A stretch of DNA of 64,000 bases, from positions 78,041,106-78,105,105 of the forward strand of contig NW_023601104.1 in NCBI RefSeq assembly GCF_014898055.3. Direction: 5' to 3'. Every line of letters begins with the position of its first letter. Positions within the stretch are counted from its first letter, which is position 1. Shown one piece after another: positions 35,999 to 47,125 of the stretch. This DNA comes from Talpa occidentalis (Eukaryota; Chordata; Mammalia; Eulipotyphla; Talpidae). Position numbers and translations under genes: made by a program. The notes under the pieces were generated by a model, which had not been told where the DNA came from, searched no databases, and saw nothing but the letters and a program-made list of their open reading frames with translations.

Positions 35999-36268
35999 GC
36001 CTCCCCAGTGGTGCAGTGGGTTGAGCACAGCACTGTGAAGCTGTCTGCAGCCTTTGCAGCACCAATTCGATTCCCAGCCAGCCAGGGAGATTCCCACATG
36101 ACATGGCAGACCTCTCCTGTCGTGGCTGCTGTTCCCCTCAGCAGTGTATTTTGGTCATCTGCCTGTTTTGCTCTCCACTCTGTCTCTAGTGAATCCTCTC
36201 ACCCTCCTGCACCTCTGGCCTGTGCCCCAGTGCTTGTATAAAAATAAATAAGTCTTTTTTTAAAAAAA
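35999..36268 (+). repeat. tRNA-derived SINE with perfect 14-bp target duplication
   Basis: Head cctccccagtggtgcagtgg, B box attcgattccc, tail ataaataagtctttttttaaaa. The flanks agatacaaatgggg (35985-35998 and 36269-36282) are identical. It inserted into an L2/MIR-type remnant. Its 3' end (ccccagtgcttgtataaaaa) is intermediate between the two subfamilies seen elsewhere. Confidence 0.92.
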
Positions 36269-37454
36269 AGATACAAATGGGGCAAGGTAAATAAAACGTG
36301 TATCCTGCCACCTGGCCATAGGCTCCCTCCTCCTTTGACAAAGGATATTGATAAGTCACATGTAACACAATGTCAGGCTGTGAGGGCAGAGCTGTCAGCA
36401 GAGCTGCCAGGAGAGGGCTGGGCTGTGCAGAGTGGGGAAAATGTAGTTTTTGCTCCTGAAAGGGGAGACCAAAGGACAGTGAAAAGCAAGGAGACAGGAA
36501 CTAGTGATGAGAGAGACCAAGCCCTGAGCAGGGCCAGGAAAATTCTAGCACTAAGCATCCAAGAGCTTTTCAAGGATTTTTAAATTGTCTCAGACTCTTG
36601 AATTTTAGTGAAGTCTTCTACCCCACCCACAACACCTCATATGAAAGAGGCTTCGAGCGAAGACAGGTGAAGGTGTGTGGAAGAGCAGACGTAGCGCATG
36701 AGGCAGCAGGATGTCTTGGGATCCATGTGAGGCTTTGGCTTCTACTGGGTGTGAGTGGGGTCCAGGTGGGCTCTTACCATGTTTAGGGCAGAGGGCATAC
36801 CTAAACCTGTGTCAGCAACATCTGGATTCTAGAAACATGAAGAACATTCTGTTTCTGCCGTATGTTGACCATAGGCAGCCCTGGGGAGACAGCACAGGGT
36901 TTAACAGAATCACTGGGAAGATGATACAGGATGTTGCATAAATAATAAAACGTTCCACTTTAATCATCTCTCATTCTCCAACTATGAAGTCTAGAAATGA
37001 ATGTTTTTATTCAGAGGGTAAAAAGACTGCCCTTAAAAATTCTGAGAAGTAAAGTTAAGTTAAAGAAACTAGTGAAAGCAAGGGCTCCCCATTGAGGGAA
37101 AAATACAGCCAAAAGTTGCCAGATCACAGTTGGAGAGAATGCTGTAGTCTAGACACTGCCAGGAGGGTGTCTCAGGAGCTACTGGAGAGTGTTCTGTTAT
37201 TGCCGTTAACCAGACAGTCGATCAAACAAAAACCTGGCCTTGCCAGCAGAACTGTGGCTCATCATTTGCTCTCACCACAAGATTTAGGGTTAGATTCCTC
37301 TCTCCGCTGGGTGTGGCAAATGAGCAAAGAGCTACAAGGAACCTGACTCATCCTGCTGGACCACAGGCATCCTCTGGCATCCTGCCAGCCCGACCTGCCA
37401 GAGGCAGACTGTCCATGCTCAGCAAGTTTGATAGAACTATTAATCCAGGATATT

Positions 37455-38045
37455 AGTCACGCTCCTTCCCAGTGGTAGTCAGATTCTAAATACGGCCCCC
37501 TCCGTGCCTTCCCTTTTTGTCTGCATGGGCAACTTTTCACATCAGAGACCCACCTCTCCCTTTTCATCTGGACTGGCCTCGGTGCCTCATTTGACCAATG
37601 GAATATGGTAGAAATAATGTTAGAGAACAGGTGATAGAGCAGCCCTGAGGCTTCTCCCTTGGTTATTTGAAACAATTGCTCCTGAGATTTTCCTTCTTGG
37701 AACCCACCAGCCATGCTGTGTGAAGCCCAAGCCACTGGAGAACCACAAGGTCGACAGTCTCAGCTGAGCTCCTGGCCAATCAGCAGCATCCACTGCATTG
37801 GATGAGCCCCCCTGGATGCGCACCCCAGTCAAGCCTTTAGATGACCCCACCTCCAGCCTCTGACTACAGATATTTGAAAGCCCCCAAATGAGAAGCACTC
37901 AGCCAAGGCCAGTGGAATAGTAAGAGAGGATACCTTGGTATGAAAATAGCAAATTGCTCTTTCATGCCACTGAGATAACTGTGAGATAGTGTTAGATATC
38001 TGTGATATCTGTGAGATAGATAACACTGAGATAATGTTACACAGC
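37455..38045 (+). repeat. MLT1-like LTR, diverged
   Basis: 'gaccaatggaatatggtag' (37593), a 'gccactggagaaccac' segment and 'ctttcatgccactgagat' near 37960 are in the order of an old MaLR LTR in plus orientation. The end is blurred by a local GAGATA/GTGATATC repeat (37966-38040). The subfamily is not assigned. Confidence 0.55.
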
Positions 38046-38324
38046 AATAAATAATGGGCCTACCCCCCCCCCGCCCTTGGTGTATTTAGGACCCTTAGAT
38101 TGTTCTTGAAGCATTAAATAAAATTGTGATGGTTCTGTCAGTAGCTTTGGCCATGGGAAGGGGTCACTGGACATTCCTACTCTTGAAGAACTGTCCTTTG
38201 TTTCATAATTTTTGCAATAAATCAAAAACCTTTCTAAGCTAGCTGGTATCTTTCCCCCAGTATTGGTTTAGATAATAAATCAGGGAAATACAACAAAAGG
38301 AAAGATATTTGAAGTGGAATAAAA

Positions 38325-38545
38325 GAATCAGCTTTGAAGACAGGCAGACCCTGCTTCTAATTCACACAACTGCCAGCTGTGTGGCTTTGGGCAATCTGAT
38401 GAGTCCTTTGAACTCTGGAAATTTAAATATAAACCTCCACCTCTCTCACTGATGTTGAGACTCAAATGAGCTACTTACTGTAAGGGAGGCTCCTTGCACC
38501 ATGCCTGACATTGTGTGGCCCCTACAGAAATGAGTGTTTTATAGG
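38325..38545 (+). repeat. MIR SINE remnant
   Basis: 'gaagacaggcagaccctgc', 'cagctgtgtggctttgggc' and 'ccttgcaccatgcctgac' follow MIR end to end. It is one of the most complete MIRs in the window. Confidence 0.88.
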
Positions 38546-39369
38546 TACTTGCTTCCTCTGAATATGGCTTTCTTGCCTTCACTTAGGGAAATTCCCCCAC
38601 GTTCTTTTGATTGGAAGGTCAGTTGGAATGAATGATGACTTCCTTGGAGAACCATCTGTCCTTGCTAGGTGTTGGTTTGAACTTCCCAGGGGAAAGTAAG
38701 AATTTAGTGAGACTCAATGGGTAGAGAAGACAAGTAAGAGTTAGGAAAAGGCATCCTGCTAGTGTTAGAAAATGCTAGATAACTCACATCACCTACATCT
38801 CCATACACACTTTTTTATTGATTTCCTCTTGATGTTGAACATTTTCTATGTGAAAAACAGTGTGGTGAATACAAAGACATGAGACATGGACTCCGACTGA
38901 AGGAGTTCACAAGATAGTGGGGGAGACAATGACATAGCCTTTAAGAAGCTAAATGATGATACAAAGCAATAGTAAAAAATATACATATCACAAGGAAACA
39001 TTTCTACACAATGGATAGTAATAAATTCCATGGATAGACTGATTGAGCCTGGCCAAGAGAGAGCCGCTGTACCTATCACCTGGGGGAGAGTGTCCAGAGA
39101 TCTTAATTTTCAGAATTATTTCAGAACCACAGAGACTATTCAGCAGTAGTAGCATGTTCAAATCTGATATTAAAACATATAGGGAATGATGCTTGGAAAC
39201 ACCTAAGTGATACAGGAAAGATGCATATAAAGGAGTTATAGCCAAGGACCTTTTAATAGAATAGATCTTGAGGGACAGATGTCCTCGGAGGAAAAAGGGG
39301 CAGATGTGGAGCATTCAGTAATAGAAATATGATTATGAATGATGGATAGTCAAGAGAACACAAATGTGC

Positions 39370-39789
39370 TAGGTTGAAGGGTGTCACCCCCAAAATGCAT
39401 GTCCTTCCTGGAATCTCAGAATGTGACTTTACTTGGAAACAAGACTGTTACAGATGCAGTTGTGCTGGAGTAGAGTGGGCTCCTTGTCACCATGATTGTC
39501 ATGTTCATGAGACAGCAGAGACACAGGGTCTATGCCATGTATAGACACAGATACATGGGGAGATGATCATGTGACCACAGAGGCAGATTGGAGTGATGTG
39601 TCCACAGGCCAAGGAATGCCCAGGGTTGCTGACAACATCAGAAGCTTAGAGAAAGGCAGGTGTAGATGCTCCCCTTGAACCTTCAGAGACTTCAGACTAA
39701 CTCTCCAGAACTGTGAGAGAATAAACATCCACCATTTTAAGTCACCAGTTTTTTGGTAGTTATGATAGTCTCCCTAGAAAACTACAACA
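39370..39789 (+). repeat. MLT1 LTR (ERVL-MaLR), plus orientation
   Basis: 'ccccaaaatgcatgtcc' near 39390, 'gaatgtgactttacttgg' near 39419, 'ctctccagaactgtgagag' near 39701 and a terminal 'gaaaactacaaca' match the MLT1 order. It is a solo LTR. Confidence 0.88.
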
Positions 39790-40852
39790 GGGTTTCCTCC
39801 TCATCTTGCTGAAGAGAGGGTGACCTGTAGCTGTCTGTCCTAAAGTGATACCTCAAGCTTTCTGTCCCACTGCCCCCCAAAATGGCCCCTCTCCCTTGTC
39901 TCACCCCTGAGACCACCGAGGAAACTGACAGGATGAATGTGGACTCACTGCTTGAGTACCAGAAAGTGGGTGACACTGGTGGTGGGCATGTACCCCAAGG
40001 CAGCTGCTGCAAAGACTGAGCAACTTAACACATCTGGTCCTCTGGGTACAGCCTTTGATTGGGGTGCACCTGCCATCAGCACCATCCCTGCATAGCCTGC
40101 CACCTTGACTGGCAAAGAGCAGATGATTGAACCCATTCCAGGTCACAGCAAGACCCTGGCAGAACGAGACAGCATCCTGCTGCTCTCCAGGGCTTACGTT
40201 TGCTGCTGGCCTCAACCCCGCGCCTGTTTCTCTGAAACACTGCTTTTTGTCCAATAGAAAAGTATCAAGTTTGACTGGTTCTGTGGCTTGAGTTTGAGAG
40301 AATCCAGTATTTGTCTTCCTGTCTCATTGTAAAAGGTCCAGGCTGGTGTGTTGGAAGAGATCTTTCCCAGAATTCTCCATCGTTTGGCCTGATGGTCTTG
40401 CTCTACCTCCTGTGACCCTATTGGGCCAAGCCTGGAGGCATGGAGCATGCACAAGAACCTCCCTGAGCCCCCAAGGACACAACCTCAAAATTGGAAGATC
40501 CTGCTGCTGCTGAGCACAACTAGCCATGCAGAAATAGAAGGGCTGCACTTGAATTGCTTAAGTCCAGAACTGTGCTTTCCAATACAGTAGCCACCAACCA
40601 ATATGGCCATTTAAATGTAAAATTTAAACATTAAATTAAATTTTTTAATTAATGAATAAATGTTTTCCTAATTATGTTTATTAAGTTAAAGTAGGTTTAC
40701 ATCTTTGTATCTGCTATAGATTATAGGTTCAAACCTCTACAAATGTCTACTTTCATAGCCTGCCAAAACCCACACATCCCTCCACCATGTCCCATCAGGC
40801 CTCTTCCCTCCCCATGCCCTTGCATCTTCCCCTCAGTTAAAATTTAAATTTA

Positions 40853-41114
40853 GGGGCCTCCCCGGTGGCGCAGCGGTTGAGCGCTGGGCTGCGAAGCTGC
40901 CCGCAGCCTCTGCAGCACCGGTTCAATCCCCGGCCACCAGCGAGGGTCCCACATGGCGGGCAGACCTCTCCTGCCGCCCGCTGCTCCCCTCAGCAGTGTA
41001 CTTCGGTCCTTCTGCCTGTTCTTCTCCCTGCTCTGGCTCTGGTGAATTCTCTCTCCCTCCCGTGCTTCTGACTGTACCCAGTGCTTATATAAATAAATAA
41101 ATAAATCTTTAAAA
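40853..41114 (+). repeat. tRNA-derived SINE, young subfamily, perfect target duplication
   Basis: A nearly canonical copy: head ggcctccccggtggcgcagc, A box tggcgcagcgg, B box ggttcaatccc, 3' end gtacccagtgcttatataaa and tail aaataaataaatctttaaaa. The flanks aaaatttaaattta (40839-40852 and 41115-41128) are identical. Confidence 0.94.
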
Positions 41115-41164
41115 AAAATTTAAATTTAAACTTAAACTTTAGTTCAAATTTATTTAAATAAATT

Positions 41165-41345
41165 TATTCCATCACTTTCTAGTCCCTGGACAAATGATCA
41201 TTCTGTCTTGGTTTCTCAATCTATAAAATGGCAATCATGTTAGTACTGTTTTCCCCAGAATAGTTGTGAAGCCCCAGAGAGTTAACACATGTAAATGCTG
41301 GGAACATGTCTAGAGCTGTGTGAGCACATGCAGGTGGAATCAATA
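41165..41345 (+). repeat. MIR SINE remnant, 3' part
   Basis: 'tttctcaatctataaaatgg' (41212) and 'gttgtgaagccccagagagt' (41264) are MIR 3'-half landmarks. Confidence 0.75.
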
Positions 41346-41850
41346 AGTGGAGACACCCCTCTGTCCTAGACAGCGCGGAGGCCTGCCTAGAGGCGCGGAT
41401 GCACTCTGACCTGGTGTCTATACACGGGATTCCTTTCTCCCCTGTGCATTGAGGAACAGATGGAGGGTGGGAAATATTAACAAAAGGCTGCATTCACAAG
41501 ACATCCTCATTTATATTTTTTAAAATGGTGGAAAAGTGATGAAGCCAACAGTTGGGCTTATAAATAATGGGAATGGTCCCGGGACGCCAGATCAGTGAGG
41601 TGGTTGTCTGTCCTGCAGCCACTCAATGAGCATCCTGTTGTCCTTTTTAAGGATATTTTTTATTGTTTTGTTGGTTACTGTTGGCATACAAAAGACTTTG
41701 GAGTTTGCATAGGTTTTATAGAATCTATTGCTTAAATATGAGATTTTCCCATTGTTGTATGGCAGCAAAATAGATTTACAACATTCAAGACTGTGACACA
41801 GTTTTTCCCTGGTATTGGTCATTTTTAACCTTTTTTGTTTCCTCCAAAAG

Positions 41851-41976
41851 CAAGGAGCCCAGCCAGCAGCGAGTGAAGAGATGGGGCTTCTCCTTTGATG
41901 AGATACTGAAGGACCAGGTGGGACGGGACCAATTCCTACGATTCCTGGAGTCCGAATTCAGCTCAGAAAACCTCAG
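41851..41976 (+). CDS. RGS6: RGS6 exon: RGS domain, first part with catalytic Asn
   Basis: This 126-bp exon has acceptor ttgtttcctccaaaag (ends 41850) and donor gtaaat (41977). It reads [19 protein letters not shown], then [19 protein letters not shown] and ENL. This is the N-terminal part of the RGS box. The asparagine of SSENL corresponds to Asn88 of RGS4, which contacts the G-alpha switch regions and the catalytic glutamine. [14 protein letters not shown] discriminates RGS6 from RGS7. The acceptor tract is purine-broken just before AG (ccaaaag) but preceded by a good T-rich stretch. Confidence 0.96.
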
Positions 41977-43168
41977 GTAAATATTATATTATATATTTTG
42001 AATATTATATTCAAATTTCAGCTAATCTGGCTAAGGCCAAAATGGAGGAGACACTTTGTAGGGAGCTTTGTCATCATATGTTAGCTCTCCCAACACCAGC
42101 GTTTTTAGTTCTTTCAGTCCAGATGACAATTTTCAAGTTATTGAAGACATGCCTTCAATGATAAGAAAATGGTCAAGTGGATTGGATCACACCAATCTTT
42201 AGCTGAAACCATAGAACCATGGAGCTTCCGAGTGGAAGAGGCAACCAAGAGACCCTCTCCATCAAATCGCCCCCAGCCTGGAGTCCTACAGACTCAGCAA
42301 GCTAAATAGAAGGAAAGAGGAGACTTGGGCTCCACTTCAGAATTTCAAAAAGCCAAACTAAACAGCATTCAATTAATGGAGGCATAACTGTGAAAGTGAA
42401 TTAAATCAAGCTTTTCCTTTAGCGGGAAGTCCATCCGTCTACATAGCAGTTAATCTGGTTGCTGATGCCAGTGAGAACAACTGATTGTTCCTATTGGTCT
42501 CTGACTAATCAGGATCAGGGAAATGTATTAACATATGAATGCTATTACTTAAAGAAAAAAATACAACTTTCAAAACACAGGGCCCATTGTGAGGAGGAAG
42601 AAAAGGGAAGATACTGGTTACAAGGAGGGGGTCCTTGGGCTTCTTGGGAGACCCTCATGGTATTTTGCATGGAACACAGAGACCCAGGGAAAACTTACCA
42701 CTCATCTAAGCCCCTTTAGTAATCTTAGCAAACTGGTGACTTCTTGGTGGCTCGGATGGAAATCTCAGTGTTTTCTTGTTGGCACAAGCTTCTCTTTCAT
42801 ATATGAGGTTGACTCCTGTCTTCTAATGGCCTTTTTTTCAAAGAGTGGCATTATTAACTTTTTAAAAATAATTTTTAACTTTAAAAAGTCAGAGCATATA
42901 CAGCAGGTGAAAAACTGTTTGTTACGGTGTTAATGTGCGAAATCCATTTTATTTATTGGGCATTAGAGACCCTATCAGTCCCACACATCAATCAAGTGAT
43001 ATTTATTACACACCTATGCTGTATCAAGAATCTGCTGAGGGATGCAGGAAAATCAAGATTCGGGATCTCCACCTGCAATGACCTTGTAGGTCCTTGAGGA
43101 AGAAACTATTAAATCATTAATTGAGTAGAAACAAGTATAAACTCCAAAAAACATATGGAAAGTTTTTA

Positions 43169-43441
43169 TTTATTTATTGTTAAAGATTTATTTTCATTTA
43201 TTTATGGATACAAGAACTGGGGTATAGGCCAGAGGTGCAGGGGTGAGAGGATTCACCAGAGACAGAGTGGGGAGCAAAGCAGGCAGATCTAATGAAATAC
43301 ACTGCTGAGGGGAGCAGCGGGCATGACAAGAGAGGTCTGCTGTGCCACATAGGTCAGCTCCCTGGCCGGGGATCAAACTCATGCTGCAGTGGCTGGCTTG
43401 ATAGTGCTGAGACTTTAACCACTGTGCCACCCGGGAGGCCC
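43169..43441 (-). repeat. tRNA-derived SINE, minus
   Basis: Read on the minus strand it has head ggcctcccgggtggcacagt and 3' end ctataccccagttcttgtat, followed by an A/T-rich tail. The flanks 'tggaaagttttta' (43156-43168) and 'tggaaagattttta' (43442-43455) are the target duplication. Confidence 0.9.
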
Positions 43442-43786
43442 TGGAAAGATTTTTAAAAGGCAGGGAAGAATATAAGCCAGAGTAGGCAAACCATAAACTA
43501 TACCTGGAAAAATACACAGGACACCAATAGATGAAAAAGAGGAAGGGAGCCCATAGGAACTGAAAGGTCCTTGGAGCAAAGGTGGGGCAGGGGGACTCTC
43601 CCACACCGTGATGTCCTGGGGGAGACATGTAGATGCCATGAACGTGTGCAGAGATGCCTCTTGAGGTAGCTACATGCCTGGTGTAAACCAGATGAGCTTT
43701 GACACAAGGGTTCTTTCCTTGTGCTGAAATATCTGAGTTTTGTTTCCATTCCTAACCAGGTATTTGTGACAGAGGTTTGACTTTAA

Positions 43787-44068
43787 AAAAAAAAAAAAAA
43801 AAAAAAAATTATTTATTTATTTATACAAGAACCGGGGTACAGGCCAGATTCATGGGAGGGTGAAAGGATTCACCAGAGACAGAGTGGGGAACAGAACAGG
43901 CAGACTGACTGAAACACACTGCTGAGGGGAGCAGCAGGCGAGACAGGAGAGGTCTGCCACGCCATGTGGGACCCTCGCCAGCCAGCCGGGATCGAACCAG
44001 CACTGCAGAGGCTGCAGACAGTCTCACAGCGCAGCACTCAACCGCCTGCACCACCAGGGGAGGCCCAT
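43787..44068 (-). repeat. tRNA-derived SINE, minus, with 24-T run at its 3' end
   Basis: The head is ggcctcccctggtggtgcag and the body is typical. Read on the SINE strand, aaataaataaat is followed by about 24 T and only a few A. The T run sits where the Pol III terminator is in the other copies. The flanks 'aggtttgactttaa' (43773-43786) and 'aggcttgacttttaa' (44069-44083) are the target duplication. Confidence 0.9.
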
Positions 44069-46260
44069 AGGCTTGACTTTTAACCCTCCTCGTTAGGGTG
44101 GTATTCAGACAGCTTCTAAAACTGCCTGGAGGTGGGTCCCGGGGCCAGCATGATGCCCCAGGTCACCTCTCTGTATGGCCAGCTCAGCCTTCAGTCCACC
44201 TCCAGGGTTCCTTCCCATCTCTCTTCATCTTTGGTCCCTGTGGGTCTCCATGATGAGGTGGTATAGAGGCCCCCTCTGCCCAACTATTTCTCAGTTTGTG
44301 AGTAATCACATGGCCTCTGCCATCTGCACTGGGACGACACTTGAAGAATGACCCCAGGATGCTGGTCCTTAGAAGGAGCCCAGGAGAAGGACCACCTGCT
44401 GGCTCAGCCCTGCCACCTAAGCGCAGCCAGAGCACTTGGGGTTCAGGCTCGTCTCACACATGTGCTTCACCATCAAGGCCTGAGAGCCAGAGGAGTGGGT
44501 GTCTGGCGGGGGCTCAGAGCTAGTCCTGTCATCACCTCTTGTGCCTATGCCAGCGCCTTCCTCCCGAGACAGGAGGACCACATTCAGTCTTGGGGGAAGG
44601 AGCGTGTGTGAGCACGTGTGAGTGAGCGGGGACTAATCTACACCCCCAGCATGAATGCATAAACCCAGACTTAAAGAGGGTCCCCTCTGATCCATGACAG
44701 GAGAGAGGATAAAGAAAATAGAACAGCCAGAGATAAAACGTATAGCCCAAGAGCTTTTAAAATCCTCTCTGGAGGCCCAAATTCTACTTTTATGATATTC
44801 AGCATAATTGGATATATGGGGAGAAGCTCAGTTTTAAATCATATAACTTTAGGATTCTTCAGTCACCCACAACCAGGTTTCTTCCCTTTCCCTTTGTGTT
44901 CATTCCTTCAGCCACAGCTATCGTTTTAGCCCCTTCCCTGACCCAGTACCAAGGATTCAGAGCAGAACGTTTTTTTACCCTTACCAAGGGCAACCATGTA
45001 GGCAGTACAGAGTCACCTGTACTGTGTTCCATGTGGGGGCAGCTCCTGGGAGCTGCAAACTGGGGCCCATCTGCTGCATTGGCCACCCTGGGGTTGTCCC
45101 TTCTGCCCAGAAGTGATCTAGAGCACAGGCAATTGGCACTGGAGCATGGGCAGAAAAGAGAAAGAGGATGGTCAGAAGAGATGCATTGCCAAGGGCCTCT
45201 CCCCTTCCATCTCCTGTGCTCCACGCATCTCCCTGAAAGGGATAGTGAGATTGGAACACTTTTGCACAGCACCCTGAAAAATTTGCCAGTGAAGTAGCCA
45301 AGCAGTTGAATTTATACGGAGCTTCAGAACAGAAGAGATGTGGGTATTTCTTCCACAACTGCAAAGTGCCCCCTGGATTCTTTATGGAAGGATACCTGTG
45401 GTCATATTATGTAAGTTGAAGCCTCCTTTGATCAGTTTCTTCTGGGTGAGCTTGGAGATGAGGGAGATACATTCCCTCCAGGCCCTGGCAGAGGCATGAC
45501 CAGCCCCCTTTGCTTCAGACACCCGGCCGCGTGATTGTATGCTCCCTGTGGCACCCTGAGCTGGGCCCAGGTTTCCACTTGGCTACGTGGGCCCTTGGAG
45601 ACTGTTTGCTTGAGGCCTTGGGGGTGTATGTGGTCTCTCATCCATAGGTGGGGAGTTCTCAGTTCCGAAGCAGGGAGCGCCAGCAAGTAATCGGGCCTCC
45701 TCACTGTGTTCTCCTGAATGGTGACAGGAACTCCTTGCCAACTTTGCCCCCTCTTCATTTCCCGGCTACCACCTTTGTCCTTCCTGGCTCAGCATCCTCT
45801 GCCACGTGGCAGGGCACGAGTTAAAAATCAAAACCTGCAGCAAAGAGCGTCCCCCGTACATTTTTTATGAGCTGTAACGTCTCCTGAGAGAACGTGGTTG
45901 TTCTTCTAACCTGCAGATTGATTATCCTAGTTCCACACAGTGTCAGCTGAAGAGAGAAGCAATTAAAGAGAGCGCAGGGGAGCTGCCAGGTTCGCCTGGA
46001 GAGCTCCCATCTCCGACAGTTGCCCTGAGTCCTAGGGAGACCTCGGAAGGTTCACTAGGCCCGGCAGGATTTACCGCTAACCAAACACATGATTAATCTG
46101 AACTGAGGTGACTCGTACCCTGCCGTGACAATCTGCAGCCTTTCAGCCACTGCCCAGTGAGACAACTCGGCTTCTGTGGGGCTGATGCTGATGGTGGCAC
46201 CAGAGGGTCTCAGCCCCACCAGAGATAGTCAAGTGGAATCCGTCGTTCCTGTGTCTCTGC

Positions 46261-46279
46261 TGACCAGTAGAGGGCACAG
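46261..46279 (+). promoter_or_regulatory. CTCF-like motif
   Basis: TGACCAGTAGAGGGCACAG aligns along its whole length with the 19-bp CTCF consensus. The core CCASYAGRKGGC is matched at every position except K, where G is allowed. It lies in the repeat-poor block of the intron, not inside a recognised transposon. Whether it is occupied cannot be read from sequence. Confidence 0.55.
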
Positions 46280-47092
46280 AAACCCTTCCTTCTGCATGGA
46301 GTTTGCTTTGCTCTGGGAGTGAATTAAAAACTCGATTTTCCTAACCATAAAAATCCTACTTGATGAAAAGATAGGTAAGCTAGAAAGTGGGGGCGCTGCC
46401 CAGATCCCTGGCAGACTCCAGAATGACTACCTTGCTTGGTTCCTTTTGTTATAGCCAACCGTGAGGAAAAAACCCACTTCCCATCAGCATCCAGTGCAGA
46501 GAGAGAGGAGAGGCCTCCAGGGCAGCCCTGGACTGCCCATAGTCCCGTCCACAGCCACCTGGACTGGTGCTGTGTGGGCCTAGCACGCTTCTCTCGGAAG
46601 GCCCATTTCAGCCTGCATTCCTGAGCCCTTGACACGGATCACATGCCAGCACGCCGGCTGCCTCTCGTGGCTCTGACAACTCAGGCGAGGCAGGACAGGT
46701 GGTCTTCCTGATACCAGCATGTCCTTGCGGCTTGCCAGTCACGACAGCCTTTCGGCTGCAAGCACAGAGGCTTAGTGCAGGATGGGTGGGTTTGACGCTG
46801 CTGCTGGTGGCCCCCTCCCTGCTGGCGTCCTCAAGGAGGAGCAGTACCTGCAGGCTTTTGATAAGAGCAGAAGCTGCTCAAGCCCCACCAGTGCCCCGTC
46901 GCTGTAGATGTGCAGAGGGGAGCTTTTGTGGTTCTTTAGAGGGGCGTGTGGCTGGGCAGCCCGGGCCCGGAGCTCCCCGCTCAGGCCTGTGGGCTCGCAG
47001 ATGGCAAACACAAACCAAAGCCTGTTTTGAATTTCAAATTGACACAAAGGTTTTTCAAAGCCAGTGATGGTAAACACATATGGGATATCAGG

Positions 47093-47125
47093 ATGCTGTT
47101 GTGACAGCATTTTTGCTGTCACCTG
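47093..47125. promoter_or_regulatory. Palindromic TGACAG/CTGTCA cluster with E-box
   Basis: GTGACAGCA (47101-47109) and TGCTGTCAC (47114-47122) are exact reverse complements around TTTT. A further ATGCTGT (47093-47099) pairs with ACAGCAT (47104-47110). TGACAG is the MEIS/PREP/TGIF core, here in two opposed copies, followed by CACCTG (an E-box). Enhancer function is inference only. Confidence 0.35.

Larger units (their letters stand above)
29684..41850 (+). other. RGS6: RGS6 intron (12.2 kb)
   Basis: This is the largest complete intron. It holds a reverse MIR (30010-30220), a TTTTG microsatellite (30464-30517), an old L1M zone (about 30519-33200) with SINEs at 30573, 31204, 31870 and 32154, two MER5A-like elements (33847-34190), a SINE at 35999, MLT1-type LTRs (37455-38045 and 39370-39789), a MIR (38325-38545) and a young SINE at 40853. 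About 34200-35930 and 36290-37440 are mostly unassigned, apart from the AT block 34978-35112. Confidence 0.85.

Noticed and set aside
5425..39789. Endogenous retrovirus with coding genes next to the MLT1 LTRs
   Set aside because: Only solo, old LTRs were recognised. No gag, pol or env-like frame lies between or beside them.
43194..43628. 144-codon minus-strand open frame
   Set aside because: Its C-terminal half is the translated SINE at 43169-43441. The same QQCISLDLPALLPTLSLVNPLT-like pattern appears at other copies.
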